From JANSYP01 sp038751255 (lineage in GTDB: Bacteria > Pseudomonadota > Alphaproteobacteria > Rhodobacterales > Rhodobacteraceae): a stretch of 64,000 nucleotides of DNA. The position numbers and the translations under genes are program-made. The stretch is from assembly GCA_038751255.1 (NCBI GenBank), contig JBCDGN010000005.1:9649-73648 (forward strand). Reading direction: 5' to 3'. The notes under the pieces were generated by a model that searched no databases, was not told the DNA's origin, and was given only the letters and a program-made list of their open reading frames with translations. This document shows positions 1 through 7,625 of this stretch, in pieces (the stretch's first letter is position 1; the number at the start of each line of letters is the position of its first letter).

Positions 1-272
1 TCGTCTCGAAGAACCAAGCCTTCCATTTCGGAAACGATTTGACGGATTCGAGGCTCCAACAAAGCTGCGCCCTCGCTCGGCTGGATACCTCGACCCACGC
101 GCACAAATAGAGGATCGTTCAAGATGCTGCGCAAGCGGTCGAGACCATGGCTCACCGTCGATTGCGTCAGATCGAGATCATCTGCTGCGCGGCTGACCGA
201 GCCACGATCGTAGACCGCCAAAAACAACCGAAGGAGTCTGCCGTCCAACCCTGATATATCGATAGATTGCAT
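1..272 (-). CDS. LysR-type transcriptional regulator, N-terminal part
   Basis: A reverse-strand gene begins at the ATG at 272 and runs off the left edge, so only about 90 residues are visible. They form the winged helix-turn-helix of LysR-type regulators: a leading helix with LRLFLAVYDRGSVSRAAD, a recognition helix with LTQSTVSHGLDRLR, then the wing DPLFVRVGRG. The effector-binding domain lies outside the window, so the inducer is unknown. The gene is divergent from the small gene at 442, the usual LysR layout; control of that neighbour is inference only. Confidence 0.85.
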   Translation of the reverse strand, partial: MQSIDISGLDGRLLRLFLAVYDRGSVSRAADDLDLTQSTVSHGLDRLRSILNDPLFVRVGRGIQPSEGAALLEPRIRQIVSEMEGLVLRD

Positions 273-441
273 GGGTTTTGTTTTCTCATCGATAGGAACT
301 AAGCGCAATCGGCGGTATTGTTAAGATTGGGAGGAATGGGCGCCCAACGATTGAGGCAGAGTTGTACAGCTAGCTGCTCTGCCTCAATTTGCGGCGTGAT
401 GTGGTGTTTTTACGCCTTTTGGGGGCATCGGAGACCAAAAA

Positions 442-681
442 ATGCCGACCGCAAAAGTGACTGAACTCTGCGACCTCGCAATGCGCCTCGCTCGGCGCCA
501 CTACGAGCATCTGCGCCGACATGAGGGAGATCCATTGGATGTGCCCTGGCGCGACCTACCCGATCCGCAAAAGCAGCTTTGGACAGCAAGCATGACCGAT
601 TTGCTGCACGGCCTTACGCCTGCGGAACGTCAGCGTTTGTCGGAAGTACAATCGGACGACCTAACAGCCGGAACCACCTAA
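442..681 (+). CDS. Small hypothetical protein, 79 aa
   Basis: I do not recognise a family. The protein is short and charged. It has an Arg/His-rich helix near residues 12-28, a proline-tryptophan stretch (DVPWRDLPDPQKQLW) in the middle and a predicted helical tail. It has no signal peptide or membrane segment, so it is probably cytoplasmic. A reasonable ribosome site (GGAGA) sits just before the ATG. It is transcribed away from the LysR fragment and overlaps the 3' end of the convergent photolyase gene by 4 bp. The good start context suggests a real gene; its function is unknown. Confidence 0.55.
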   Translation: MPTAKVTELCDLAMRLARRHYEHLRRHEGDPLDVPWRDLPDPQKQLWTASMTDLLHGLTPAERQRLSEVQSDDLTAGTT

Positions 682-2210
682 ACAGTTTCCCCTGCATCCA
701 GTCGGGCAAGCCAGGCCTCAGCGTCCTGCAAAGTCACCGCCCGCCGTGCGTCGTCCATCCGGTCCCACGTCCGATAGACTTGCGCAAGCCGTGGGTTCTT
801 GCCGAGGCGTTCGCGGTGCCGGACCAGAAAATGCCAGTAGAGCAGATTGAAGGGGCAGGCCTCGAGCCCGGTTTTTTTCCGGACATCATAGGCGCAATCG
901 GCGCAGTAGTCAGACATACGCTGAATGTAAGCTCCTGAAGATATGTAGGGTTTCGACCCAACAACGCCGCCATCGGCAAATTGAGACATCCCGATTACGT
1001 TGGGGCTTTCGACCCATTCATAGGCATCCGCATAGACCGCAAGATACCATTCATGAACCTCAAACGGGTGTACGCCCGCCAGAAGCGCGAAATTCCCGGT
1101 CACCATCAGCCGCTGGATGTGGTGCGCATAGGCCTCTGCCTGGGTTTGCGCGACGACGGCATCAACGCATCGCATCTTTGTCGGCGCGCCCCAATAAAAC
1201 GCAGGCAAAGGTCGGGTGTGATCAAGCGCATTTCTTTTGGGGTAGTCAGCGCCTTGATGAAAATAGATACCGCGAATGAATTCACGCCAGCCGATGATTT
1301 GACGGATAAATCCCTCAACAGCGTTCAGCGGGGCGCTTCCGTCGTAATAGGCACGCTCAGCCCGACGACACACCTCTAATGGGTCGAGCAATCCTGCGTT
1401 GAGATAGAGCCCAATGATCGCATGTGAAAGAAAGGGATCTTCCGCAAGCATCGCGTCTTGATAATCCCCAAACTCCGCCAGCCTATGGGTGACAAAATGG
1501 TCAAATGCTGCCTGTGCACCTCTTCGGTCGGTTGCGAACCAGAAGGGGCGCAGGTCTCCGAAATTGTCGGCAAAGCGCTCTTCCACCAGATCAAGCACGT
1601 CAGAGACCACATCATCCGGCGCAGACTTTAGCGGCCCGCTCCGAAAGAGACCTGCATCTTTCGCAGGCTTACGATTGTCGTGGTCATAGTTCCATTTGCC
1701 ACCAACCGGTTTGCCATCCTCCATAAGCAATCCGGTTTGGCGGCGCATTTCGCGGTAGAAATACTCCATGCGAAGCTGTTTGCGTCCCTCGGCCCAGGTG
1801 GCGAAGTTTTCTCTGGTAGATAAAAACCGCGTATCGGGCAGCAGCGTCACAGGCAGCGAGAGCGTCTGCAACATCTCGATCAAACGCCACTCTCCAGGTT
1901 CGGTTGCCAGCACTTCCTCCGCCTGAAATTCTGCACTGCGGCGTAACAATTCCGAATCAATTGACTGAGTGTTGCCCTTAGAATCCAAGCCAGCATAGGC
2001 TACCTGCCAGCCGATGTGTTCAAGCTCTGCCGCAAATTTCCGCATTGCAGCAAAAATAAAGGCGATCTTCTTGGGGTGGTGCGCGACGTATTCGGCCTCT
2101 CCCAGGACCTCTGCCATGACAACAATGTCTGTTTTCGGGTCTCCTGCGGTGAGCGCTGAGAGCCTCGGGGAGAGTTGATCGCCAAGTACCAAGATGAGCC
2201 GCTTCACCAC
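678..2210 (-). CDS. phrB: FeS-containing cryptochrome/photolyase family protein (PhrB-type (6-4) photolyase)
   Basis: This flavoprotein probably repairs UV-induced (6-4) photoproducts using blue light. It belongs to the prokaryotic iron-sulfur photolyase family (FeS-BCP). An N-terminal antenna domain opens with LILVLGDQLS. The C-terminal FAD domain holds NAVEGFIRQIIGWREFIRG and SPNVIGMSQFADGG. Four cysteines at about 348, 436, 439 and 452 (from the chosen start) have the 88/3/13 spacing of the [4Fe-4S] ligands in Agrobacterium PhrB as I recall it. The frame is open back to a TTG at 2231, but tandem GTG codons at 2210 and 2207 match the family's short N-terminus and follow a GGAG. The start lies inside the 3' end of the dehydrogenase gene, so the two are translationally coupled. 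Confidence 0.9.
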   Translation of the reverse strand: MVKRLILVLGDQLSPRLSALTAGDPKTDIVVMAEVLGEAEYVAHHPKKIAFIFAAMRKFAAELEHIGWQVAYAGLDSKGNTQSIDSELLRRSAEFQAEEVLATEPGEWRLIEMLQTLSLPVTLLPDTRFLSTRENFATWAEGRKQLRMEYFYREMRRQTGLLMEDGKPVGGKWNYDHDNRKPAKDAGLFRSGPLKSAPDDVVSDVLDLVEERFADNFGDLRPFWFATDRRGAQAAFDHFVTHRLAEFGDYQDAMLAEDPFLSHAIIGLYLNAGLLDPLEVCRRAERAYYDGSAPLNAVEGFIRQIIGWREFIRGIYFHQGADYPKRNALDHTRPLPAFYWGAPTKMRCVDAVVAQTQAEAYAHHIQRLMVTGNFALLAGVHPFEVHEWYLAVYADAYEWVESPNVIGMSQFADGGVVGSKPYISSGAYIQRMSDYCADCAYDVRKKTGLEACPFNLLYWHFLVRHRERLGKNPRLAQVYRTWDRMDDARRAVTLQDAEAWLARLDAGETV

Positions 2211-2872
2211 GGGATTGGGGCTCCAGACCAATCAAAGAAGCCGCCTGTATCGGCGGGGCTCAACCCCTCAATCACAGCGAGCAAATTGGCCGCCGCTTGA
2301 TCTGGAGAGACCGTATCAAAGCGGTCCTGATAGTCCTTGGTGAAACGGGTCGCGACCGTGCCTGGATGCAGCGCCACACAGATCGATTGGCGGTGCGTAC
2401 GCGATAGTTCTATCGCGCCCGTATGCAGCACTTGATTAAGCGCCGCTTTGGCCGCGCGGTAGCTGTACCAACCGCCCTTCCGGTTGTCTCCAATCGACCC
2501 AACCCGCGCAGAAAGTGCCGCAAAAACAGTGCGTTCATTGCGAGGAAAAAGACGGATGGCTTGTTGCAGGATCAAAGCGGGACCGATGCAGTTAAGCGTG
2601 AACTGCGCCGCCATTGCCTCAGCCGTCAGGTAACGTAGTGCCTTCTCAGGCGGCTGACCTGCCCCATCCAATACTCCGGTAGTCACAAATACGAAGTGAA
2701 AGGGCGGCTCCTGCCGCGAAAGCACCTCTGTGATCGTCTCGGGACGCGCCAGATCAAGACCGTTTTGGGATCGCGACAGGCCGATTACCTCGGTCCACTG
2801 GGGCTCTGCCTCGATGCAGCGCTTCACCGCGGATCCAATGCCGCCGGTATCGCCAATGATCAGTGCTCGCAC
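2204..2872 (-). CDS. Short-chain dehydrogenase/reductase (SDR) family protein
   Basis: This is a Rossmann-fold NAD(P)-dependent oxidoreductase of unknown substrate. The N-terminal nucleotide loop reads ALIIGDTGGIGSA. A catalytic serine is in ALSARVGS and the active-site Tyr-Lys pair is in YSYRAAK. The frame is open to an ATG at 2908, but the GTG at 2872 is the likelier start: it follows a strong AGGGGACAG site and places the first strand at the N-terminus, giving 222 residues. It is of the short C-factor/CsgA-like type. Its 3' end overlaps the photolyase start, so the two form an operon; a shared light- or redox-related role is inference. Confidence 0.85.
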   Translation of the reverse strand: MRALIIGDTGGIGSAVKRCIEAEPQWTEVIGLSRSQNGLDLARPETITEVLSRQEPPFHFVFVTTGVLDGAGQPPEKALRYLTAEAMAAQFTLNCIGPALILQQAIRLFPRNERTVFAALSARVGSIGDNRKGGWYSYRAAKAALNQVLHTGAIELSRTHRQSICVALHPGTVATRFTKDYQDRFDTVSPDQAAANLLAVIEGLSPADTGGFFDWSGAPIPW

Positions 2873-2991
2873 GTGCCTGTCCCCTCGTCCTAAGCGCAGG
2901 TAAATCAAGCGTACGGGAGGTCAAACCCTCAGAAACACGTGTTTAAGAGAATTATTTTGGAATTAAAAACTTCCTGTCAGGATTCCTAATC

Positions 2992-3810
2992 ATGTTGAGA
3001 CAGTTGAGTACCGCTTCCCTGTCGCTGTTGATTGCGATGTCCAACAGCGCCAGTTTCGCCGCCGAGTTAAGCTTGGTCCGTTCGTTCGAAATGCCCGGAC
3101 CCTCCGGCCTGGCCTATGACGGCATGTTTTGTGGATTATGGGTCGCCAATGAGTCCCGCGAAGTTGTGTTGATCAATCTTTGGGGACACGAAATCCGGCG
3201 CTTCACCTCTGAACTCAATCGAGTTGATGCGATTGCAATAGAAGGTGATGCGTTGCTGTTGTCTGACGGCAACGGCACCTATCAAAGAACAGATCGGCAA
3301 GGCGTCTCCATGGGGAAGCCTTACCGGATGTCGAGCGCCCTTGGGGACACAGACGGTTTGTTCTTTGACGATCAGACAAGAGACTACTGGATTGCCGATG
3401 ACACGATTTCCCAACTGCTTCGCCTGGGCCAGAACGGTGAGATCACCCAGCGCGTCTACGGAACACTGCAAACTCCGCAGATGATGGAACCCCAAGGCAT
3501 CACCCGCGATCCCCTGAGTGGCAATCTGCTGGTCGTGGATGATGCAGATGCCAGCGACAGTCTGTTCGAATTTTCACCTGATGGCCGGTTGCTGGATGTC
3601 ATTCCTCTGCATTTCGCTGGTTTCGATGCCGAAGGCATCTCTATTCAGGCTGAAACACAGACGCTTTTCGTAGCCTTCGACGATGGCGATACCATCGCCG
3701 CGTTTCAATACCAGGCAAGCGACAATGGTCTCACTCCGGCCATGCCGGGGCCGAGCACCTGCATGATTTCAAGCGTCACCTATAGCGACAGTTCCAAGCT
3801 GCCTGGATAG
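2992..3810 (+). CDS. Secreted beta-propeller-like protein, 272 aa
   Basis: The first 23 residues form a Sec signal peptide ending near SFAAE, so the protein is probably periplasmic. The rest carries repeated short motifs such as PSGLAYDGMFCGLWVAN, DGLFFDDQTRDYWIADD, EPQGITRDPLSGNLLVVDD and DAEGISIQAETQTLFVAFDD. These resemble the blades of NHL, SMP-30 or SdiA-regulated-like propellers. I cannot assign a substrate. It stands alone, divergent from the SDR-photolyase pair. A C-terminal cysteine (STCMISS) could pair with the cysteine in MFCGLW. Confidence 0.7.
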   Translation: MLRQLSTASLSLLIAMSNSASFAAELSLVRSFEMPGPSGLAYDGMFCGLWVANESREVVLINLWGHEIRRFTSELNRVDAIAIEGDALLLSDGNGTYQRTDRQGVSMGKPYRMSSALGDTDGLFFDDQTRDYWIADDTISQLLRLGQNGEITQRVYGTLQTPQMMEPQGITRDPLSGNLLVVDDADASDSLFEFSPDGRLLDVIPLHFAGFDAEGISIQAETQTLFVAFDDGDTIAAFQYQASDNGLTPAMPGPSTCMISSVTYSDSSKLPG

Positions 3811-3822
3811 GTCGCAACACAT

Positions 3823-3867
3823 CCGGCGTGTGGGCAATTATACGCCGGGCAAAACTCTTTCTTTTCT
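3823..3867 (+). terminator. Possible terminator after the propeller gene
   Basis: A 7-bp inverted repeat (CCGGCGT at 3823-3829, ACGCCGG at 3842-3848) with a 12-nt loop is followed by a T-rich stretch, CTCTTTCTTTTCTTTC. It begins 13 bp after the stop of the secreted protein gene and just before the leucine leader region. The T-run is interrupted, so this is a weak call. Confidence 0.35.
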
Positions 3868-3896
3868 TTCTTAGCTCTGCGGCATATAGAGCCGAG

Positions 3897-3959
3897 ATGG
3901 GACAGTTTTTTGCACACAGCCCTCTTGGGGCTCTTGGGCTACTCCTTACACACCTCTGA
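3897..3959 (+). CDS. leuL: Leucine-rich leader peptide of the cupin-leuA transcript, 20 aa
   Basis: An ATG at 3897, preceded by a weak GAG site, opens a 20-codon reading frame ending at TGA 3957-3959. Six of the 20 residues are leucine (positions 10, 13, 15, 16, 17 and 20), with three in a row. None uses the favoured CTG codon; one is CTA, rare in this G+C-rich genome. A strong hairpin starts inside the peptide and overlaps its stop codon. This is what a ribosome-stalling attenuator for leucine synthesis looks like, and leuA is the second gene downstream. Expression of the peptide is inferred, not shown. Confidence 0.7.
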   Translation: MGQFFAHSPLGALGLLLTHL

Positions 3960-3989
3960 GCGTGCCTTTTGGCGCGACCGCTCAGAGGT
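3952..3989 (+). promoter_or_regulatory. Leader hairpin of the putative leucine attenuator
   Basis: A perfect 11-bp inverted repeat pairs ACCTCTGAGCG (3952-3962) with CGCTCAGAGGT (3979-3989). An inner stem CGTGCC/GGCGCG around a TTTT loop can extend it. It overlaps the last codons and stop of the leader peptide. A competing pairing exists between TTGGGCT at 3934-3940, within the Leu-codon run, and AGCCCAA at 4005-4011. No T-run follows, so the element may act through Rho or translation rather than as a simple intrinsic terminator. Confidence 0.6.
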
Positions 3990-4038
3990 ACCCGCGCGCC
4001 AGCAAGCCCAAACCGCAAAAAACCTCAAGAGACCTTCA

Positions 4039-4395
4039 ATGACCGCAGTGAACCTGGCTGAAAAGCTTGCGATGTTTTCAAGCCATTGGGACCCTCATGT
4101 CGTTGCCGACTACAACACCAACGACGTCATGGTGGTGAAGTTCAAAGGGGAGTTCCCCTTTCACAAGCACGACAGCACCGATGATTTCTTCCTCGTTCTC
4201 GACGGGGTAATGGTGATGGAATTTGAGGATCGCGATCCCGTCACGCTGAAAGCCGGCGAGTTGATCGTTGTCCCGCAAGGTGTCGTGCATCGGCCGCGCG
4301 CCGAGGCAGAGGTTAAAGTGCTTTTGATCGAGCCGAAAGGCGAACCCAATTCCGGCGATAGCGACCGTGCCCCAGCGCCTAAGCCCCGGATCTGA
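4039..4395 (+). CDS. Cupin-domain protein upstream of leuA, 118 aa
   Basis: This is a single-domain cupin, a small beta-barrel that usually binds a metal. The first cupin motif reads FHKHDSTDDFFLVLDGVM, with the two histidines and a downstream acidic pair. The second is in LKAGELIVVPQGVVHRPRA, with the conserved histidine. The frame is open further upstream, but that part covers the leader peptide and hairpin; the ATG at 4039 fits family length. It ends 15 bp before leuA and must be co-transcribed with it. The substrate is unknown; sharing a leucine-responsive leader suggests a link to leucine metabolism. Confidence 0.85.
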   Translation: MTAVNLAEKLAMFSSHWDPHVVADYNTNDVMVVKFKGEFPFHKHDSTDDFFLVLDGVMVMEFEDRDPVTLKAGELIVVPQGVVHRPRAEAEVKVLLIEPKGEPNSGDSDRAPAPKPRI

Positions 4396-4410
4396 GGATA
4401 AGAAGAGACA

Positions 4411-5955
4411 ATGGACCAAGATCACGTTCTGATATTCGACACCACGCTGCGCGATGGTGAACAAAGCCCCGGCGCCACAATGACCCATGAGGAGAAGCTC
4501 GAAATCGCGGGCCATCTCGATGAAATGGGCGTAGATATCATTGAAGCGGGCTTCCCAATCGCCTCTGAAGGCGATTTCGCGGCGGTCACCGAGATCGCCA
4601 AGAATAGCCGCAACAGCATGATTTGCGGGCTGGCGCGCGCCAATATCAAAGACATCGATCGGGCGTGGGAAGCGGTGAAACACGCGGATCAACCCCGCAT
4701 CCATACCTTTATTGGCACCTCGCCCCTGCACCGTGAGATCACCAAGCTCAACCAAGAAGAAATGGCGGAACGCATCTTTGCGACCGTTACCCATGCACGC
4801 AACCTTTGTGACAACGTCCAGTGGTCACCCATGGATGCGACCCGGACCGAGCATGACTATCTCAGGCGTGTCGTCGAAATCGCAATCAAGGCCGGGGCTA
4901 CGACGATCAATATTCCTGACACTGTCGGCTATACTGCGCCGCGGGAAAGTGCCGATCTGATCAAAATGCTGATCGCCGAGGTTCCTGGCGCCGATGAGGT
5001 CATCTTTGCCACGCATTGCCACAATGATTTGGGCATGGCGACGGCGAATGCCTTGGCTGCGGTCGAAGCCGGCGCACGTCAGGTCGAGTGCACCATCAAC
5101 GGCCTTGGCGAGCGCGCGGGTAACACCGCGTTAGAAGAAGTGGTGATGGCGCTGCGCGTCCGTAATGACATCATGCCCTACCGAACTGGCATCGATACTA
5201 CTCGGATCATTGGCCTGTCGCGCCGGGTTGCGGCAGTGTCGGGCTTCTCAGTCCAGCACAATAAGGCCATCGTGGGGAAGAATGCCTTTGCCCATGAGAG
5301 CGGTATCCATCAGGACGGCATGTTGAAGAATACCGAGACCTTTGAGATCATGCGCCCCTCCGATATCGGTCTGACAGAGACCAATCTTGTCATGGGCAAG
5401 CATTCAGGGCGCGCAGCGCTGCGGGCCAAGCTCAAAGATCTGGGCTTTGAATTGGCCGACAATCAACTTAACGATGTCTTCGTACGCTTCAAAGCCTTGG
5501 CCGACCGCAAAAAAGAGGTCTTTGACGAGGACCTGATCGCACTGGTGACCGATGCCTCGGTTGAGGAAACAGACCGGATCAAAGTGAAGTTCTTGCGCGT
5601 GATCTGTGGGACCGAAGCCCCGCAATCAGCGGATCTGACCCTGACCATTGACGGAGAGGATCATCAGACCACCGCCCAAGGCGACGGACCGGTTGATGCC
5701 GCGTTCAATGCAGTCAAAGCACTGGTGCGCCACGAGGCGAAACTGCTGCTCTACCAAGTTAATGCAGTGACCACCGGGACAGATGCGCAGGCCACTGCTT
5801 CGGTGCGGTTGGAGGAAAAAGGCAAAATCGTCACCGGCAGCTTTGCCGATACCGACACAGTGGTTGCCTCTACCAAGGCCTATGTCTCTGCCCTGAACCG
5901 ACTGCTTGTGGTGCGCGAAACCGGTGCTCAGGTGAGCTATAAAGACGTGAGTTGA
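4411..5955 (+). CDS. leuA: 2-isopropylmalate synthase
   Basis: LeuA catalyses the first committed step of leucine synthesis, condensing acetyl-CoA with 2-oxoisovalerate. The 514-residue length is normal. An N-terminal TIM barrel opens with DTTLRDGEQSPG (residues 10-21), and the metal-binding HxH lies in THCHNDLGMA at about 202-204. The linker HESGIHQDGMLKN and a C-terminal regulatory LeuA dimer domain (from about 390) follow, so leucine feedback is expected. A purine-rich site, AAGAAGAGA, precedes the ATG. It follows the cupin gene closely and sits under the leucine-rich leader. Confidence 0.97.
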   Translation: MDQDHVLIFDTTLRDGEQSPGATMTHEEKLEIAGHLDEMGVDIIEAGFPIASEGDFAAVTEIAKNSRNSMICGLARANIKDIDRAWEAVKHADQPRIHTFIGTSPLHREITKLNQEEMAERIFATVTHARNLCDNVQWSPMDATRTEHDYLRRVVEIAIKAGATTINIPDTVGYTAPRESADLIKMLIAEVPGADEVIFATHCHNDLGMATANALAAVEAGARQVECTINGLGERAGNTALEEVVMALRVRNDIMPYRTGIDTTRIIGLSRRVAAVSGFSVQHNKAIVGKNAFAHESGIHQDGMLKNTETFEIMRPSDIGLTETNLVMGKHSGRAALRAKLKDLGFELADNQLNDVFVRFKALADRKKEVFDEDLIALVTDASVEETDRIKVKFLRVICGTEAPQSADLTLTIDGEDHQTTAQGDGPVDAAFNAVKALVRHEAKLLLYQVNAVTTGTDAQATASVRLEEKGKIVTGSFADTDTVVASTKAYVSALNRLLVVRETGAQVSYKDVS

Positions 5956-5971
5956 AGGCGCCGCTTACAGC

Positions 5972-6274
5972 CTATTCTTCCCGTTCGGTGGTGAAGGTCA
6001 GCGGATAGCCGGCCTTCGCCCCTTCTTGGTTTGCTTGTTCGGTCTTGGTTTCCGCAACCTCCTTGGTGAACACCGCGACAACGCAAGCGCCTCGTTGATG
6101 CGCGGTGAGCATCACCCCATAGGCCTCGCCTTCGCTCATCCGAAAGACGCCTTTTAGAACCTTCACCACGAAATCGCGCGGGGTGAAGTCATCGTTGAGC
6201 AAGATAACCTTGTAAAGCCGCGGACGTTCGGGCTTGGCTTTGGGCTTGGGTTTTACTTCGGCGACAGAGGGCAT
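5972..6274 (-). CDS. clpS: ATP-dependent Clp protease adaptor ClpS
   Basis: ClpS delivers N-degron substrates to ClpAP. The core fold is clear: YKVILLNDDFTPRDFVVKVL followed by GEAYGVMLTAHQRGACVVAVF, with the acidic NDD pocket that binds substrate N-termini. The N-terminal tail is Pro/Lys-rich. The ATG at 6274 is preceded by GGAGA at good spacing; the frame could also open at a TTG at 6289. It is convergent with leuA. clpA is not adjacent here. Confidence 0.95.
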   Translation of the reverse strand: MPSVAEVKPKPKAKPERPRLYKVILLNDDFTPRDFVVKVLKGVFRMSEGEAYGVMLTAHQRGACVVAVFTKEVAETKTEQANQEGAKAGYPLTFTTEREE

Positions 6275-6565
6275 CTGGAACGTCTCCAATCCCTTACCAT
6301 TCTATTAACCAATTTAGCGTGAACTTCGTCACAGGTCATCTCGCAGCGGTACTTGGAAAGGGTAAATGAGGAAAGTTGCGGCAGGCACACCGTTTGGGTT
6401 TCCATATATTGGGACGGATCGACGGTGCGCCCCTTTCCCTAGAGCAAACACGCGCTGAATGATGTGCTTGCCCTTTCACAGCCCGGCTGACAACACTATA
6501 AACTCGCGCAACGCGGCAAAAGCGACTCGCGACCATTCCAGAAGGCACGGGCAGGACATCATATC

Positions 6566-7603
6566 ATGGGCCTTTTATCCGGCATGTTCTCTTCCGACAT
6601 GGCCATTGATCTCGGCACAGCGAATACGTTGGTTTACGTCAAGGCCAAAGGGATCATTCTCAACGAACCATCGGTCGTGGCCTATCACGTGAAGGACGGT
6701 GTGAAGAAGGTTTTGGCAGTCGGCGAAGACGCCAAACTGATGCTCGGTCGGACACCGGGCAGTATCCAAGCCATCCGGCCAATGCGCGAGGGCGTGATCG
6801 CTGATTTCGACGTGGCCGAAGAGATGATCAAGCACTTCATCCGGAAGGTGCATCGGCGCACGACCTTTTCTAAACCCAAAATCATCGTCTGCGTGCCCCA
6901 CGGCGCAACACCGGTCGAAAAGCGTGCAATCCGACAATCGGTCCTTTCCGCTGGCGCTCGGCGCGCGGGGCTAATCGCCGAACCGATCAGTGCCGCCATC
7001 GGCGCCGGAATGCCCATCACCGACCCGACCGGAAACATGGTTGTCGATATCGGTGGCGGGACCACCGAGGTGGCCGTCTTGTCTCTGGGCGATATCGTCT
7101 ATGCGCGGTCGGTCCGAGTTGGGGGCGACCGGATGGACGAGGGCATCATCAGCTATTTGCGGCGCCAACATAACTTGCTGATCGGTGAAGCGACGGCGGA
7201 GCGGATCAAAACCTCAATCGGCACCGCCCGCATGCCGGATGATGGACGCGGGGCATCGATGCAAATCCGGGGCCGCGATCTGTTGAACGGAGTGCCGAAA
7301 GAAACCGAGATCAGCCAAGCACAGGTGGCCGAAGCCTTGGCCGAGCCGGTGCAGCAGATTTGCGAAGCGGTAATGACAGCTCTTGAAGCCACACCACCTG
7401 ATCTTGCTGCCGATATCGTCGACCGTGGTGTGATGCTGACCGGAGGCGGCGCGCTCTTGGGCGATCTCGATCTCGCATTGCGTGAACAGACAGGCTTAGC
7501 GGTGTCAGTGTCAGATGAAAGCCTCAATTGTGTTGCCCTTGGCACCGGCAAAGCATTGGAGTTCGAGGAGCGGCTTAAACACGTGATAGACTACGAGAGC
7601 TAA
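6566..7603 (+). CDS. mreB: Rod shape-determining protein MreB
   Basis: MreB is the bacterial actin that forms membrane-associated filaments guiding lateral wall synthesis. At 345 residues it is full length. The phosphate-1 loop is in MAIDLGTANTLVYVK, phosphate-2 in MVVDIGGGTTEVAVLSLG and the adenosine motif in MLTGGGALLGDLD. It heads the mreB-mreC-mreD-mrdA-rodA run. The 276-bp gap to the divergent clpS gene should hold its promoter, though I could not assign -35 and -10 boxes with confidence. Confidence 0.98.
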   Translation: MGLLSGMFSSDMAIDLGTANTLVYVKAKGIILNEPSVVAYHVKDGVKKVLAVGEDAKLMLGRTPGSIQAIRPMREGVIADFDVAEEMIKHFIRKVHRRTTFSKPKIIVCVPHGATPVEKRAIRQSVLSAGARRAGLIAEPISAAIGAGMPITDPTGNMVVDIGGGTTEVAVLSLGDIVYARSVRVGGDRMDEGIISYLRRQHNLLIGEATAERIKTSIGTARMPDDGRGASMQIRGRDLLNGVPKETEISQAQVAEALAEPVQQICEAVMTALEATPPDLAADIVDRGVMLTGGGALLGDLDLALREQTGLAVSVSDESLNCVALGTGKALEFEERLKHVIDYES

Positions 7604-7625
7604 TCCGCCCGCGAGAGGTGATCGC

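Noticed and set aside
3910..4038. N-terminal extension of the cupin protein
   Set aside because: The extension would be translated through the leader peptide and the hairpin, and adds residues unlike any cupin.
4078..4794. A 238-codon minus-strand frame over the cupin and leuA genes
   Set aside because: It is antisense to two well-supported genes and shows no family features.
6300..6320. CtrA-like TTAACC half site in the clpS-mreB gap
   Set aside because: Only a partial match with no properly spaced second half.
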